From NCBI GenBank assembly GCA_964020155.1, contig OZ026566.1, positions 2,308,289-2,372,288 on the forward strand: DNA of 64,000 nt. The letters are read 5' to 3'. Source of the DNA: Chondrilla cf. caribensis. Its lineage: Eukaryota; Porifera; Demospongiae; Chondrillida; Chondrillidae. The notes under the pieces were generated by a model. It ran no database searches. It was not told the origin of the DNA and worked only from the letters and a program-made list of their open reading frames with translations. Positions 1 through 12,359 of this stretch are shown piece by piece (the first letter of the stretch is position 1; each line of letters starts with the position of its first letter). The translations under genes and the position numbers were made by a program.

Positions 1-445
1 TTAATTACTATTAATTACCCAACAATACTACAAACTTAATATAGTCAACCATGTGTAAAAATATGCTGCAGGTTTACATAGTGTGCACACATCATGTTGA
101 GTGTCCAATAGATACCCATTTACACTCATATCTGCACATATGTACGTATTTACTTATATACATAAATATACATACTTGTATACTAGCACGGTGTGAGAGA
201 TCAAAGGGAAAGGTGTGCACACAGTGTATAGATTATCTATGGTGACACCAATCAACACTGTTGGAGAGTCCACTGATCCAGTTTGCTTGGGAAAACTACT
301 ACTCTATCAACTTGTATTATTTATTAAATTTTAGCAGCCAAAATAAAACTAGTCACATACAATGCTACACTATAACCCAGGATACAGCTACAGCTACGGT
401 GTGTGTACTACGTGTGCTACCAGTTAAAAATGCACATGAACTTAC
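1..445. other. left margin, no gene resolved
   Basis: This stretch holds no coding region that I can support. It lies downstream of the last resolved exon of the minus-strand membrane-protein gene, so it may contain that gene's 3' end: the frame can also be read through the donor at 445 to a stop near 365. Confidence 0.4.
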
Positions 446-1760
446 ACTGCTTCCCCTGTGACGACCACTTTGCGATCTATTATCTGAGTTCACTCTTCTG
501 TTAGTAGTACCTTGTAAAAATGTTACCAAGCTTTGCAAACCGTCAGTAAACAGATCGAGGACTTTCATAACTTTAGTAAAGACCCTCAATGGTAGTGGAG
601 GTTGTATATTTGGGGCCACAAACTCAGGGGTTTTGCCTGTAAAGAGCTTCACTGGAATGGCAACGATAACATGGATGACAAGGGAAAATATGGTACACAC
701 TATGAATTCGTAGAGAAAAACTACGAAGGAGGCTGTGGAAGAAGTAGGAGATACACATAGGTAGAGTATAAACTCCTTTTGGATAATGTCTGATAATTGA
801 CTTACCAAATAATAAAAAAATTAACAAGACGATAACCAATAGGGCAATGATCACTCCAAAAATCCAAAATATTCCTGAAGGATGGAACAAGGTTGGTCCC
901 ATTATAACTGATACTGACAAGGTGGGTCTCATTACAACTGATACTAACACGGTGGGTCCCATTATAACTGATACTGTTGTAGTACACTACGTATATTTGC
1001 TTAATGTACTGGAAAAATTGTGGATGAACATCATATTCACAATCAAATCAAAGCAAATAGCCTCGTAAAGCATCGTTAGTAGTTCATATAATAATTCTAC
1101 TAGAGATGCACCAATATAGGATTTGAAAAACAATAGAATAGGACCAATGTAGCCTGATACCTAGAGCTGTCCAATATTATGTACACAAGATTGCTAGTAT
1201 GTGAATTAGTTCCAAGGAGCCTAAACACGTTACCAGAAATGCATACCAAGCCATAGCATGTTTAAGGTTTGGCCCTAGACTATGTACATATGCATGTATG
1301 CTGCCAGGTGTAGTGCAACTCTCTATGATATAACAGAGTATGTATTATTATCAGTCTAAAGACCCCATCACAAACTACCCACTCTTCCGTGTATGTTAAC
1401 GTTGGGGATATCATAGTACTCACCAGACCAAATTCCAGAGGATATTTCTCTTTCTTGTCTATTGCCTTTGGTATTAATTTCATCTCTGCTCTCGAAGGTA
1501 TCCCCGGCTTCCTTGCCACGACTCAAATATTCTTTTCTACTGTCCTTCTTCACTAACAAGGGTTCCTCCTCGTCCTTAATGATATTGCTACCAGGATCAG
1601 GTTCCTTCGGTACCGAGTAAAACCAGAGCCACATCGCAAATAGACAACATGCCACTATCAGGACCAAACTGAACGGACCAAAAGTAGCATTGGTATTATG
1701 TTGGCGAGTTTTCGCACGCATATGTTCAATCATCTTCGCGCGAGTGGTTCTGGAAGCCAT
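446..1760 (-). CDS. unknown protein with three hydrophobic helices
   Basis: I do not recognise this gene. Three exons can be joined on the minus strand: 1760-1424, 874-806 and 732-446. Each has GT-AG ends, both junctions are phase 1, and the sum is 231 codons. The product starts MASRTTRAKMIEHMRAK, has a hydrophobic segment at about residues 28-50, a charged linker rich in Lys, Glu and Asp, a second very hydrophobic segment made almost entirely by the 69-bp middle exon, and a third at the start of the last exon. It is probably a small multi-pass or hairpin membrane protein. The last exon may run on to a stop near 365 or splice to sequence outside the window. Its start codon is 57 bp from that of the divergent kinase gene, suggesting a shared promoter. 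The middle exon falls in a short tandem GGTGGGTCYCATTA repeat zone, which makes it less certain. Confidence 0.5.
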
Positions 1761-1817
1761 TTTGAGATCATTGCGTAATTCACCAAGTGGCGGGCCAGAC
1801 TTCGCCCTGTATTCAAA
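1761..1817. promoter_or_regulatory. head-to-head intergenic region, likely bidirectional promoter
   Basis: Only 57 bp separate the divergent start codons of the membrane-protein gene (minus) and the VRK1-like gene (plus). No TATA box is visible. The segment is GC-richer than its surroundings. A shared core promoter with short 5' leaders is inferred from the spacing. Confidence 0.45.
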
Positions 1818-2343
1818 ATGCCTGCAAAGAAGCGAAATGTTGAAGGCACTGATGGAATAGCCCCATCAAAACCAAAGAAGGGTAAAAAGCCTAAACCTTA
1901 TAAAATGCCTCCTCCCCTTCCAAAGGGCGAGATTTTTACTGCGTTGGACAAATCTCAATGGAAAACTGATGTGTCTGTGGGTAAAGGAGGATTTGGAGAA
2001 ATATACTCAACAGGTATAAATGTGGATGAACAGAAATATGTCACTTTTCTAAGTGTTCGTCATGCTGCCTTAGTTGCATAAAACTACTGTAGGGATGTTG
2101 AATTTACACTGGTCTGCAAACTTAGTTGCCATTTTTTATACTTATTGTACACAAATACTTGTAAAGGTACCTTATGTATTACATATCGTTCAGTACATAT
2201 AAAATGTTTCATTCTATTAGTGCCAGTTGGTGGTAAACACAAAGGAGATTTCGTCATGAAAGTGGTGAGTATTCTAAGTATTATATATGCGTGTATGTAC
2301 GTATATGGTGCATGTGTGTGTTATACGTATGTTTGTAAGCGTA

Positions 2344-2396
<53 letters not shown>

Positions 2397-5300
2397 CAAT
2401 GAATGTGTCAAATCAATTTTCTCCATTGCCATTTTTTAGGAACCATTCGAAAATGGACCCTTGTTTTCTGAATTGGCATTTTACCAAAGGGTGGCTAAAG
2501 AAGAAAAAAGTGAGTCAATGGTGACCACCCCACTTGTGTCACCGATCACATGTCCTCATTCATGTTGAGTGTCATTCTACCCTAATCTAATAATTTTCGA
2601 TACACATCGTATAGAACTGCTCTATATTCGAATAACCACATTCCAATTGCTTGGTTAATAATTCTGGTATATTCTTCTAAAATATAATATTTTCTTGTTC
2701 CATAGTATTGTGCCACTATTGAGAACCCTTTTGTTTTGTAATTGGCCAAACACTTACTTTTTATGTCACAATAATTATAATAATAGCATAAAAATGCTAT
2801 ACTCAATTTTATGTATCTAATAATTGAGTGTTATTGTAGAAATGATTTCCCATGTCGAATTATCAAGAGGGAATCGTCTTTAGGACAAATAACACACGTC
2901 AGGTTAATAATTAAATGGTCATTTTCTGGTTTTCATCCACATGGGCTATTTGTTATTATAGGCCTGAAGATTCGATCCTTTTCTGCCTTTTTGAATGTAA
3001 CAATTTGTAGAAATTTCAATTGTATATGTACGTACGTGTGTTCCCCATTATCAAGCATACTAATTGTGGACTGTTTTCGTTTACTGTAATGTGTGGTACG
3101 TATCTCTCTGATAGTATCATCCTGGAAGAAGACATCTGGTCTGGACTATTTGGCTGTCCCCAGGTATGTGGCATCGGGCAACCATCAGTATCAGGCGACC
3201 AAATACAGATTCATGATCATGGACCGCTATGGGGATGATGTGGAAAAATTGTTCTGTGAACATGGGAGAAGGTTCGAGATAAAGACTGTGTGTACCTTGG
3301 CACTTAGACTGGTTAGTACTGAGAAATCCAGGGTGGTACAAAAACTGTGTGTGAGTCCCTTAAACTACTATGTTTGTTGCAGTTGGAAGCACTGGAATTC
3401 ATACATTCTGAAGAATATGTACATGCCGATATAAAAGGATCTAATTTACTACTTGGATACAAACACCCTGAACAAGTATGTACATGCATACATACATGCA
3501 GATGTACTACATATTATTATTAAAGTAATTTACGTGGGTGTACATGCATACATTTGTAGTCATTTATCTTATAAAATTGATACCTGCCGTTGTATGTACG
3601 TATGTTAGGTGTATTTGGTAGACTACGGGTTAGCTCAACGCTACACTTCAGATGGTAAGCACAGGTCCTATGATGAAGACAAGAGAAGAGCTCACGATGG
3701 TACTATTGAGTTCACCAGTAGAGATGCTCACAAAGGAGTCAGTGAGTACTTCTTGTTAAATGTGTGAATGTGTGGTCGTACGTCTTATTATTTTGGGTTG
3801 GATAGAACTTTTCAGTTGTTCAAAACACTTAGAATAGTGGTTTAAAATATATATATATATTATACTTCTTCACGGGATGATTGGACCTTGAACATTCATA
3901 CTGGATGGCTCGTAGTATCTGCAAGTGGCCACCTATCTGAGCCCCCCTCCCCAGGTATAAACAAGAACACTTACCTAACCTCATCTCCAACAGTGTACTC
4001 CTTTAAACTGTGATACTATGTATTGGTGTCTGTATACACCCTGCTGTACACTGTAGGGCCATCTCGCAGAGGAGATTTGGAGATTCTAGGATACTGTCTA
4101 GTACAGTGGGCATCGGGTACCTTGCCATGGATGGGCAGACTTGATGATTGTGATTATGTAGCTCAAGAAAAAACCAAGTACGTATAAGTTATTCATTGGT
4201 ATGTGCATACACAAGCGTGTATGTATGTGCATGCGTGCGTGTGTACCTCATATTTAGGGTGTATGAAGTTCTATAAACACACATACGTTCGATCCTACAT
4301 GTGGTATAGTAATACCTACATGTAAGTGTGAGAACCTATGTGTACATGGTATACTGTACCTACATACATATACGCAGATGTGCTCCATGTATGAACCTAC
4401 ATGTACATAGTATGTGTACCTACATGTTTAGTAATATATCATGTATGAGCCTACATGTACATAGTATGTGTACCTACATGTTTAGTAATATATCATGTAT
4501 GAGCCTACATGTGGTATAGTAATACATGTATACACATTGTGACATATGAGCCTAAACATTGCACTGTGTATGTTCACAGTTTTATAAGGGTGTACATAAA
4601 TAAAGGCTGGTCATGTATGCCTTCCACCATACAAGTTGAAGTCCTTGCTCTGGTCACTCTAATGATGATACCGTAGGTCTACCTGGTTCTGAGTAGTAGG
4701 AATGTACACGATACACTTTGCACGTGATTGAATCCTTTCCTCTCCATGCTACAGAGCCATGTCCAATTTAAAGGATTTCTTGAAGAAATGTTTTGGGTCG
4801 GATCACCCTCCAAAGTGCCTTCTCAAGTACTGGGAGATGATTAAAGGGTTGGGCTACGAGGACAAACCCAAATACGTGGAGCTGCGTACGATATTCATTG
4901 ATGAACTGAAAAGCAATGGAATGAAAGATGACAATAAAAGTCTTGACTGGCATGCTACCAAGAAGGGGAAAACACCTAAGAAGGGAAAGTCCCCTATGGC
5001 CTTGAAAAAGGTGACATTTGATACTCCACCTTGGTTGACAATGTAAAGTTGTTGGGTGTGTTGATAGAACTGAATGAAGCATTGAATTTTGTTACTTTTA
5101 AAAAATTGACATCACAAATTAATAACAGTTCTTATTTACAATTCAGCAACTCTCCTTCCTATACTGTGTGTACATACCTATGTGTTTATTGCTGGTAACC
5201 TTGATTTTATGTGCACGTAGAGCCCCACACCTGTGCTGAAGATAAAGCCAATACAAATTAAGGAGGTTGTAGAAAAAGACCAAAAGCTTGTGGAGCCTAG

Positions 5301-6157
5301 AGTAGATCCAGGAAAGAAGGTTTCTTCAACAAAAATGAAAGGAAAGAAAACCTCTGAGGCAAAGCCTGTGAAGACGAGTAAAGTGCTTCCCAGTGTACAG
5401 AGCCCGCCCACAGAACGCAGGGTATGCTATTCTTCATGGGTTACCGTGGGATGGTTACTATGGTGATAAATGATGACAAGTAAAAGCATACAAAATATTC
5501 CCATTGTTACAATATCCTGCCAACACCGGCATGATGACAACTACCATGTGTATGTGTAGCATGTTCTTTGGAGCACTGCTGATCCATCATAGGAGACCGT
5601 ACTCCCTAGAAATATGCAACTAGTGTATGAGGTACATTAGTATAGTGTGGAGCTGATTTATGACATTCTTCAATATTTGTGAATAAAGTTTCAGGGTGGG
5701 ATTTCCCCATGTGTTGGAGGGTGGGGTGAATTTCCCACTTGTAAACAACGTCCCACTGGTGTAATAATACCTACTGCAGTGTTCACCCCTATTTCTTATA
5801 GCATATCACCCCAATACACCTTCACTGCTGAAGGAATACTCCAAAATCTTCAAGAAACAGTGTTCAGTTGTTAGGTGAAGTCATACAATTGATCTGACAT
5901 GGGACATAGACTTCATTTGGATGAGACCAATATGTTAAGATATCTATATTATGATACCTACATCACAACACCAGTGTGCTGGTACACCAACCCCAATATC
6001 CCTCAATGTTTCTTGGGAGAACACTGTGTTTAGTCCTTTAGTCCTTTAGTCCTTTGTACAATATTGATTGCTGTGTATTATCATTAATCCTTGCTAGTTG
6101 AGGAAGCGACAACCTGTGTCTTATGTGGAAGAAGATACGCCTCCGAAAAGACGCTAG
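1818..6157 (+). CDS. VRK1: VRK1-like serine/threonine protein kinase
   Basis: Vaccinia-related kinase family member, expected to be a nuclear Ser/Thr kinase acting on chromatin proteins such as BAF and histone H3 (family knowledge). Ten exons join in frame: 1818-2013, 2221-2264, 2440-2509, 3115-3311, 3383-3475, 3609-3741, 4057-4177, 4755-5010, 5221-5421, 6098-6157, giving 456 residues. Visible landmarks in order: a basic N-terminus; a glycine loop VGKGGFGE; the lysine in [15 protein letters not shown] in the hinge; the catalytic loop HADIKGSN; the VRK-type DYG in place of [16 protein letters not shown] in the activation region; [12 protein letters not shown]; and a basic C-terminal tail ending PPKRR that could act as a nuclear signal. 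Length and order match animal VRK1, and all catalytic motifs are present, so it should be active. Every exon junction keeps phase. VRK2 is less likely because there is no C-terminal membrane anchor. Confidence 0.93.
2346..2392. repeat. (TG)n microsatellite in VRK1 intron 2
   Basis: An uninterrupted TG dinucleotide run of about 45 bp lies between exons 2 and 3 of the kinase gene. Open frames that read through it are artefacts. Confidence 0.9.
4366..4515. repeat. short tandem repeat in VRK1 intron 7
   Basis: Two to three imperfect copies of a roughly 60-bp unit containing CCTACATGTACATAGTATG and GTAATATATCATGTATGAG occur in tandem. A short open frame over them is repeat-derived. Confidence 0.7.
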
Positions 6158-6560
6158 ATTGCACAGTGTATTTTGTATTATTGCATGCTGAACTGTAAAA
6201 GTACATGAATATTGTGATATTATGATAACGTTTTAATTAATGTAATTCTGTCACTCCGATGTAACCGAATGTGTTTATTGAATGTGCACTTATATAACTG
6301 GTACCAATGCACTATTTTGGATGACAATTCATCTCCCCCGGTTCCAACACCTGCATATCTACGCACAGAGAGACTGTTGGAATGTGTAGCAAACAGGTAT
6401 TTTGATAAAACTGCAATGTTTTTTGAGGATTGGAGAGTGGCTTGATCATGTGCATAATATTATAATAGTGACAGTACCCAAAGGTCATCCTCCATGTTGT
6501 ATGCAGTAGATCTAGACTGTGAAAAGGTTATAATTGTCAACTACAGTTTGAGCATTCCTG
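6158..6560. other. VRK1 3' flank
   Basis: AT-rich sequence between the kinase stop codon and the first collagen-like copy. It presumably holds the kinase 3' UTR. I see no further gene, and no convincing signal-peptide exon for the next gene. Confidence 0.5.
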
Positions 6561-7584
6561 TTGAACTGCAGAAGAGAAATACAACAGAATCAACAACCAA
6601 GCAATGGTTGCCAACTCATTCAAGGACCACCTGGACCGCCTGGTCCTCCGGGAACATTCTCCCTATCTTACACTGAAGTCAAAGAGGTCAAGAAAGACAT
6701 ACAACTGGAACTAGAGGAGAACATCATGAAGAAAGTCAACCAGACCCTCAGCTACAACAAGGACCTTCCAAACTGTCATCCTGAGCTCGCTAGGACATTT
6801 GCCTACCCCGCTGAGTCATGCCGACAGATCTATGACTGTAACCGTCTCTCACCATCTGGAAGATACTGGATCAAGACCACAGACAATGATGGCCATCACA
6901 TCCAACAGATATTCTGTGAAATGGAGGTTCAGTACAACGGAATAAGAGGAGGTTGGACAAGAGTAGCGTACATCAACATGACTGAAGATGGAGCACAATG
7001 TCCTACATCTCTAAGAATAGTATCATCTCCAAAGAAGCTTTGTGGAAAAGTAGCTTATGATGTGGCCAACTGTTCTTCATTCACCTTTCCTACTGAAGGG
7101 ATGCGATACAGTAAGATTTGTGGACAAGCAGTGGGGTACCAGTATTATTCGATGGATGCATTCCATGGACCACAGGATATCAACTCCTACTACGTCGATG
7201 GCATGTCTATAACATATGGATCTCCTAGAAAGCACGTATGGACCTATGCTGTGGGACTCTCTGATGACCACAACTACAATGGTGACTATAACTGCCCATG
7301 CATGTGCCAAGTACCCAGGACCAGCTTCTCCTTCATTTGTTGGGGATCACTACTATTGTGAGGCGGGGAACACTGGAGCATATGAGAACACTTTGTACAT
7401 GAATGACCCTCTGTGGGACGGAGAGGGTTGTGGTACTGGTAACAACTGCTGTACACAACCTGGAATGCCCTGGTTCTGTCGTACTCTACCACAGGAAGTA
7501 GAAGGGGACATTGAAGTGCATCTGTGTGCAAATCAATGGAGTGAAGAACTTTACCTTGAACGTCTGGAGATTTACATTCAGTAA
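6561..7584 (+). pseudogene. collagen-like secreted protein, copy 1 (frameshifted)
   Basis: Copy of the cluster's family: a short collagen tract (GPPGPPGPPG), a helical linker, then the C-terminal cysteine-rich domain with CRQIYDC, IFCEMEV, GGWTRVAYINMTEDG, YYVDGMSITYGSPRKH and a terminal LEIYIQ. An extra 4 bp, which looks like a duplicated CATG, near 7297-7304 shifts the frame just after the Asn-Cys-Pro-Cys motif. The last ~95 residues are therefore only found in another frame. No signal peptide is visible; the true N-terminus may be on an upstream exon. The segment before the collagen tract (CQLIQGP) resembles copy 5 rather than copies 3, 6 and 8, so this is a second subfamily. The frameshift could be real or an assembly error; I favour a pseudogene. 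Confidence 0.72.
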
Positions 7585-8043
7585 CATATTGTAAAAATCC
7601 TTGCAATACACAGTAAAAATATTATGATCTTAACACGTTATGATTTAGTCAACCACATGTGCATACATTGTAATGATGCTGATAATACATCCAGTGAGAT
7701 CATATCTAACTTGTGTATTGTACATAACATATTATACATTCACTGGGAGATATCCACACACACAATGTACACAGTTGATATAGCAACCATGCATGACGTT
7801 AGGCTGAGCCAAATGCATGGTGTGTGACATGATGTGTAGCTAACTCTCACCAGTGAAGTACCACATCCAAACCTGGAGAGCTAGAGCCTTGAACTGCAGT
7901 ATAGACAGACACTAGGCGGTCACAGTGCCCAGTTTGTGTCTACTGTAGTTAGCCTAAACAATTACAATCAATTAATTTTGAAACAGGGTTTAAATGATTG
8001 ATTGTGAACTGAAACCTGCTAAGTGACATATTATTATAAAGAA
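7585..8043. other. intergenic, no gene seen
   Basis: AT-rich spacer between collagen-like copies 1 and 2. Nothing is supported in it; short open frames have no recognisable content. Confidence 0.5.
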
Positions 8044-8702
8044 ACAGTTGGCACTGTGGCTCTTAAGGTTGGACAAGAATCGCATAAATCAACATGACTG
8101 AAGATGGAGCACAGTGCCCTAAATTGTTAAGACAGATTACATCTCCAAAGAAGCTATGTGGCAGGACTATAATAAATCGTGGTAGCTGTTCATCAATTAC
8201 CTTTTCCACTCTTGGAATGACATACAACAGAGTCTGTGGACAAGCTATTGGGTACCAAAAAGGAACACCAGATGGTTTCCTACCACCTGATGACATTAAC
8301 ACATATTATGTTGATGGTTTTTCAATAACATACGGATCTCCTAGGAAGCACACATGGACCTATGCCGGGGGTGTCTTGGATAATGCCAATTACCATTCAT
8401 GAAATTGCCCATGTGCCAAGTACCCAAGACCAGCTCCTCCTGTGTTTGTGGAGAACAATTACTATTGCAAGTCAGGAAACACTGGAGGCTTGAATTTCTG
8501 TCCTATTTATGTAAACGACCCTCTATGGGATGGAGAGGGTTGTGGTACTGGTAACAACTGCTGTGCACAACCTGGAATGCCCTGGTTCTGTCGTACTCTA
8601 CCACAGGAAGTGGAGGGGGACATTGAAGTGCGTCTGTGTGCTGATGAAGCCTATTACGATAAGGACATGTTTCTGGAACTTCTGGAGATTTATATTCGGT
8701 GA
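8044..8702 (+). pseudogene. collagen-like family, copy 2 (C-terminal domain only)
   Basis: This matches the C-terminal cysteine-rich domain of the family from the Ser-Trp-His-Cys segment to the terminal LEIYIR and stop. There is no signal peptide, collagen tract or linker. Three in-frame stops interrupt it: TAA at 8064-8066, TAA at 8085-8087 (where other copies have TAC for Tyr) and TGA at 8400-8402. The second half is well preserved, including WDGEGCGTGNNCC and PWFCRTLPQEVEGDIEVRLC. It is a decayed, 5'-truncated duplicate. The 3' flank shared by several copies follows directly. Confidence 0.85.
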
Positions 8703-8711
8703 ATTTATGTA

Positions 8712-8850
8712 TGTACACAATAGTCTGAGGCCACACTCACTGTTATCCCTGCATACATACACAACACATTGTTCTCTATTACAGCACTGTAGGACTCTAG
8801 TAGATTTGCTTCAATGATCCATGTCACATCAAACCATTCAATATCAGTCA
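8712..8850 (+). repeat. conserved 3' flank of collagen-like copies
   Basis: A block containing AATAGTCTGAGGCCACACTC and TACAGCACTGTAGGACTCTA follows the stop codon. Near-identical blocks occur at about 14275-14405, 21303-21440, 26226-26365 and 26953-27092, after copies 3, 7, 8 and 9. Copies 1 and 6 lack it. It shows that whole 3' ends, not just coding parts, were duplicated. Confidence 0.85.
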
Positions 8851-9161
8851 CAATCTTAATTATTTAGCATGTTTGTAAACTTGAAATCAAGCTGAATCGT
8901 TATAACAATCATAATAAAACATTTAAAAATGATGAAGGATGAAGGGATAACAAGTAGATAAAGTGATAGAACAAGGTAGGGATGAGTGAAATGAGAAGAC
9001 CGTCGGAGTGAGCAGCATGTCGGAATGAGAAGACTGTTGGAATAGAACAATCCCTATATCAACAGCAGTAATTGCTCATGCAAAACACAGTATACTGTCT
9101 GCAGCTGTTGATATAGGAATTTTTATATTCGGACAGTACATACATACCAATATACCGACAT

Positions 9162-9254
9162 ACCTGAGGTACATGTACACACAATACTACCAACCTGAGG
9201 TACATGTACACGCAATACTACCAACCTGACGTACATGTACACACAATACCATCA
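9162..9254. repeat. 31-bp minisatellite, array A left part
   Basis: Tandem copies of a 31-bp unit whose core is ACCTGAGGTACATGTACACA followed by CAATACTACCA. The unit contains the palindrome GTACATGTAC. The array is split by the 768-bp element that follows and resumes on its other side. Confidence 0.9.
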
Positions 9255-9885
9255 CATAGTTGCCAACTGTCCCGAATCATCCGGGACATTCACGGATTTT
9301 TTCAGTGGTAACATGTCCCGTACGGATTGGTGAAATGTCCCGGATTTATCAACAGTAAACCATAGGGTGCAAAATCCGATTGTCTTCATTCAAATCGTCT
9401 TTAGAAGTGCCATAATAATCGACAAACAAGCGATTCGATTCTGTCTAGCTGTTTCATCGTCATTAGTCATTCTCTAGTAGAAGGAATATTTAGTCTGTTC
9501 GATGTTCGTTCGACAATGTTCGGCGATCAATGCGACAATTTTAAAGCTCTTGGAAAGACTTGCGCAGGTTCTTCGTCGTCAATTCATCAATGTAACGAGG
9601 TAAAAACTCAACATTACATTCCTATGGAGAATAACATCCAGATATCCCTCAAAAATCGCGGCTTTTCAATTCGCCCGTGCGTTGGCAGCCATTTGCAATA
9701 TGACGTCATAAACTGGCTGATTATGTTCCTCCATAGATAGTAGAGAAAAACCTATGGTTCTTCATACTCATCTACATTTGTGATACAATCAATGAATTAT
9801 TTCATACTAAATGCAATATGATATTCAGCAAGGCTCAAGACTACTTTCACAGCTATTTATCAAGCACAAGCAATGATACTAAACC

Positions 9886-9926
<41 letters not shown>

Positions 9927-10022
9927 CTAATCGTTGAGCCATTTTGGCCACAGCCCATATGGGTACGGTACGGTAGATACATAAGTGTCCCTGAAGGTAA
10001 GTTTCAAAGGTTGGCAACTATG
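9255..10022. mobile_element. non-autonomous TIR element inserted in minisatellite
   Basis: A 768-bp element begins CATAGTTGCCAAC and ends with the exact inverse GTTGGCAACTATG. It is flanked on both sides by CCATCA (9249-9254 and 10023-10028), a 6-bp target-site duplication of the minisatellite. Subterminal TGTCCCG/CGGGACA repeats lie near the left end, and an (AT)n tract sits near 9890-9924. It codes for no transposase that I can see; a 74-codon open frame at 9516 is not recognised. A related end in opposite orientation lies near 53960-54096. Superfamily is unassigned. Confidence 0.8.
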
Positions 10023-10158
10023 CCATCAACCTGAGGTACATGTACAAACAGTACTACCAACCTGAGGTACATGTACAAACAGTACTACCAACCTGAGGTA
10101 CATGTACACACAATACCACCAACCTGAGGTACATGTACAAACAGTACTACCAACCTGG
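10023..10158. repeat. 31-bp minisatellite, array A right part
   Basis: Continuation of the array at 9162-9254 after the TIR element; about four units, some with ACAAACAGTACTACC in place of ACACACAATACTACC. Confidence 0.9.
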
Positions 10159-10489
10159 GAACTGAAACGGTGAACAAGGTTGTAACAAATGTAGCAACTA
10201 TGTTTATACAAGCTTCTACAGCCTCATAGGCAACTCCAGCAACACCTTAATACCAGCTAATATACACAAGCTTGTATAACCTTGAAGGATGGATATGTAA
10301 AAGGTTGTGTGGAGGTGAGGACAAAGTTGAAACTTCCATATGGGATAACACTTCCACTCACAGTGATAATCTCTTAACACGGAGTTTCCTTTTCATCAAA
10401 GTTCGTTTATACATATGTAGCTTCAAAGACCTAACACTTAAACTAAAACCAGTAAACAATTCATTCCTCGGCCAACCGCACACTCAAAT

Positions 10490-10625
10490 CTAAGCAACTT
10501 GGAAACACAGTACACAACTAGCTCTTCTGTGACCAGGACATGAATAGTTGCTACAACTATGGATCCTCCGACAAGTATCTCGAGCTCCCGGTTCACGATC
10601 AGGCATGGACACCAGTAACTGTAGT
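10490..10625 (-). other. coding-like minus-strand segment, unit 1
   Basis: The minus strand reads MPDREPGARDTC followed by SNYSCPGH and a VLCFQV end. Similar peptides occur on the minus strand at about 22780-22910 and 17170-17280, each upstream of a full-length collagen-like gene. Conservation of Cys and the SNYxC pattern suggests an exon of an extracellular protein, duplicated with the cluster. I cannot name it, and decay is possible. Confidence 0.3.
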
Positions 10626-11127
10626 GGTGATATAAGTTCGAGTGATAATATACATGTACATTCAATGAACACCAATGCTTTGTACATTAGAAATCAATAA
10701 CAATGCAAAGTAGGACAAATCTATCATAATCATGCAATCAGTCATACCTTCATTCCAATTAAAATTAATAAATATGCTTTATTCTGCATGGATTTTGAAT
10801 ACTAAAATTGAATATTTACACAATTTCATGATGTTATCGTATACAAAGGAACTAGGTATTTTCACCATTTTATTATATGATTGTGCAATAATGCACGCCT
10901 TTTTCACTGGCTGCATTAATTTTATTCATACTACATAATGCAGCCACATAATTATATTCATTTTAAACAGAACAATAAAGAGAAGTGGATATGCTTGTAC
11001 TGCACATACATGCACCATTCAACTTTGCCTAATATCCCTTGCATCAGTTCAATCAGAGCACGTTCAAACTGCCACATTTGCTGCAGACATTGTCATCAAC
11101 ACATGAAATGCGTAAAATGAACAACTG

Positions 11128-11252
11128 TTATGATAACAACAAAATTACAAAGATAATGAGAGATACATCAATCACAGATGTAATTCCTCCTCCACTAGGT
11201 TCTGCTTGGAAGAACTGATAAATGGACTTGCTCCCAGACTGTACCTTCCATG
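11128..11252 (-). other. coding-like minus-strand segment with hydrophobic tail, unit 1
   Basis: The minus strand reads a short segment with KSIYQFFQAEPSGGG, followed by a hydrophobic stretch SVIDVSLIIFVILLLS and a stop. A second copy at about 23340-23462 keeps the frame, the Ser-Gly-Gly-Gly motif and the hydrophobic tail with a few substitutions. This would suit the last exon of a membrane- or GPI-anchored protein. The upstream exon is not established. Confidence 0.3.
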
Positions 11253-11381
11253 AAGAGGAGTTATAGTGCTATGCTGTTTTCCTGAGGAATGTCTTTCTTC
11301 TTGTACTGTCTAACCAGTCTCTCCCAAGCTGGAATGATGTAGAATATGATAGTACAGAGACTCTGGATCATGGCATGATAA

Positions 11382-11384
<3 letters not shown>

Positions 11385-11446
<62 letters not shown>

Positions 11447-11515
11447 TGTGTATGTGTGTGTGGTGTGTGTGTGTGTGCGTGTGTGTATGTGCGCATGTGT
11501 GTGTGTCTTAGTGAA
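11385..11515. repeat. (TG)n microsatellite
   Basis: A TG dinucleotide tract of about 60 bp followed by interrupted TG/TATG repeats. Cys-Val and His-Thr open frames across it are artefacts. The equivalent position in the duplicated block is the larger tract at 23595-23888. Confidence 0.9.
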
Positions 11516-11853
11516 CAGTGTACATGTACAATTACATACTGGGGTAGAATGGGAATAATCATAGTAAAGTACATGTGACAATGTTTATTTCATGTTAAGA
11601 GGTGTAAAGTCATAATTATACACTCTTGTATCCGGGGTGGATCAAAGGAAAAACTGTGCATACATAAGCCATGTAGCACAGGTCAGTGATACAGTACAGG
11701 TCACCAGACAGGTTTCATTGTTAGGATTAATTGCGTGAGAACGAGGCAGGAAATTAGTAAACACATTTCTATTGCATATAATATGTTGTATTGGACTATG
11801 CGCATATTTGCTGTATAAATTTTCTATCAATCACCACGCCAGGATACAAGATA

Positions 11854-11972
11854 GTTATATCCTGCCTAGGTGTGCTGCAGCAGATAAAGTGCTAACAGAT
11901 TACCTCGGGCTTCGCCCTTGGTAATCAATTAGCACTTTATATCTGCTACAGCACACCTAGGCAGGATATAAC
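11854..11972. mobile_element. 119-bp foldback element
   Basis: Nearly perfect inverted repeat: the left arm starts GTTATATCCTGCCTAGGTGT and the right arm ends in its reverse complement. Arms are about 43 bp with a few mismatches, and the loop carries a smaller hairpin GATTACC/GGTAATC. This is typical of a foldback MITE. No target duplication is obvious. Confidence 0.75.
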
Positions 11973-12359
11973 CATTACATACATTACATACAATTATACA
12001 TAAACAACTGAAAATTACCCATTGGCAAAGTCATAAACTGAATTTTACATTAAAATGTTACATGGTTGAGATCATATGCATGTGTGTGATATCATGACAG
12101 TGGTAATGCTCACAACTACACTATGGTGTGTACGTGACCACAGAGGAGGAGTGAATAACAGACTGTGTAGGCTGGCACTAGGATGTCCTTTGAGTCTTGA
12201 ATGTGGTACGTGAGACATGAAAAAAAAAGCTATGATATGGACCAATAATAGGTCTTTGAAGGTCCATTGTACAAGACTGAGGGGGATCAAAGTGTAGCTA
12301 CAGTTACTGTCTTCATTCCACTGTACACCTGGGATCGCACGTTTCAGATTAAACAGCTG

